From: Thoreauomyces humboldtii
Lineage: Eukaryota > Chytridiomycota > Chytridiomycetes > Spizellomycetales > Powellomycetaceae
Length of the DNA stretch: 19,412 nt
NCBI GenBank assembly: GCA_027596035.1
Contig: JADGJA010000413.1
Span: forward strand, 1-19,412
Direction of reading: 5' to 3'
Part shown: positions 19,341 through 19,412 of the stretch, in pieces
Numbering within the stretch: position 1 is the first letter of the stretch
Layout: each line of letters opens with the position of its first letter
Notes under the pieces: generated by a model
The model's database searches: none
What the model was told of the DNA's origin: nothing
What the model saw: the letters and a program-made list of their open reading frames with translations, nothing else
Translations under genes and position numbers: made by a program

Positions 19341-19412
19341 ATGAAGCGACATAAGCGAAATCGCTCACCCACCCCGGTTCTAGAACTGGAATCGTGTCAA
19401 CAATCAAAGAGT
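19341..19412 (+). CDS. Possible 5' end of a further gene (partial)
   Basis: An ATG with a purine at -3 opens a frame of 24 codons that runs without a stop to the window edge. It encodes a basic start (MKRHKRNRSPTP) followed by mixed residues. The upstream C/T-rich sequence fits a fungal leader. Nothing identifies a family; this could be chance, since 72 open bases are not rare. Confidence 0.25.
   Translation, partial: MKRHKRNRSPTPVLELESCQQSKS

Noticed and set aside
18893..19354. Plus-strand 153-codon frame near the right end
   Set aside because: It lacks an ATG at its start, is low complexity, and spans direct repeats and a microsatellite.
19370..19395. GGTTCTAGAACTGGAA, resembling a heat-shock element
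   Set aside because: The TTC and GAA spacing is only partly right, and it lies downstream of the candidate start codon, so a promoter role is doubtful.

Overview
The window is nuclear DNA of a fungus, most likely a basidiomycete. Protein-coding genes lie close together on both strands and are cut by many short GT-AG introns. I placed 32 introns; 31 are 55-87 nt and several have CTAAC-type branch points. A myosin-like/chitin synthase fusion with a DEK_C tail is typical of filamentous fungi. The exact lineage cannot be fixed from sequence alone (Ustilaginomycotina or Pucciniomycotina are plausible). There are no bacterial, plasmid, viral or transposon genes, and I saw no tRNA, rRNA or CRISPR.

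Layout, left to right. 316-7734 (+): a 15-exon myosin-like/chitin synthase of about 2165 aa. 7735-8818: about 1.1 kb without a convincing gene. 8819-12028 (+): a 9-exon PUF RNA-binding protein with N-terminal IQ motifs and a long coiled coil, about 884 aa. 12029-12757: spacer with a poly(A) signal, two CACGTG boxes and a TATA box. 12758-15574 (+): a secreted, probably GPI-anchored nuclease-family protein, 889 aa. 15854-16813 (+): an isochorismatase-family hydrolase, 223 aa. 16958-17511 (-): a thioredoxin with a C-terminal membrane tail, convergent with the hydrolase. 17702-18620 (+): a UBC11/UBE2C-type ubiquitin-conjugating enzyme, head to head with the thioredoxin. 18621-19340: repeat-bearing spacer. 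19341-19412: a possible start of another gene, cut by the window edge.

The genes do not form an obvious pathway cluster. Two encode cell-surface functions (chitin synthesis, GPI-anchored nuclease), one post-transcriptional control, one cell-cycle ubiquitination and one redox chemistry. The most interesting points lie inside proteins: a myosin domain that has lost its nucleotide-binding motifs, a run of eight RRxS sites in the chitin synthase tail, tandem IQ motifs on a PUF protein whose RNA code can be read, and a tail-anchored thioredoxin with an alternative upstream start that would add a mitochondrial-type presequence. I found no clear evidence of a wholly new system. Exon boundaries were built by hand from reading frame, GT/AG sites and remembered family sequences, and should be checked with RNA-seq.
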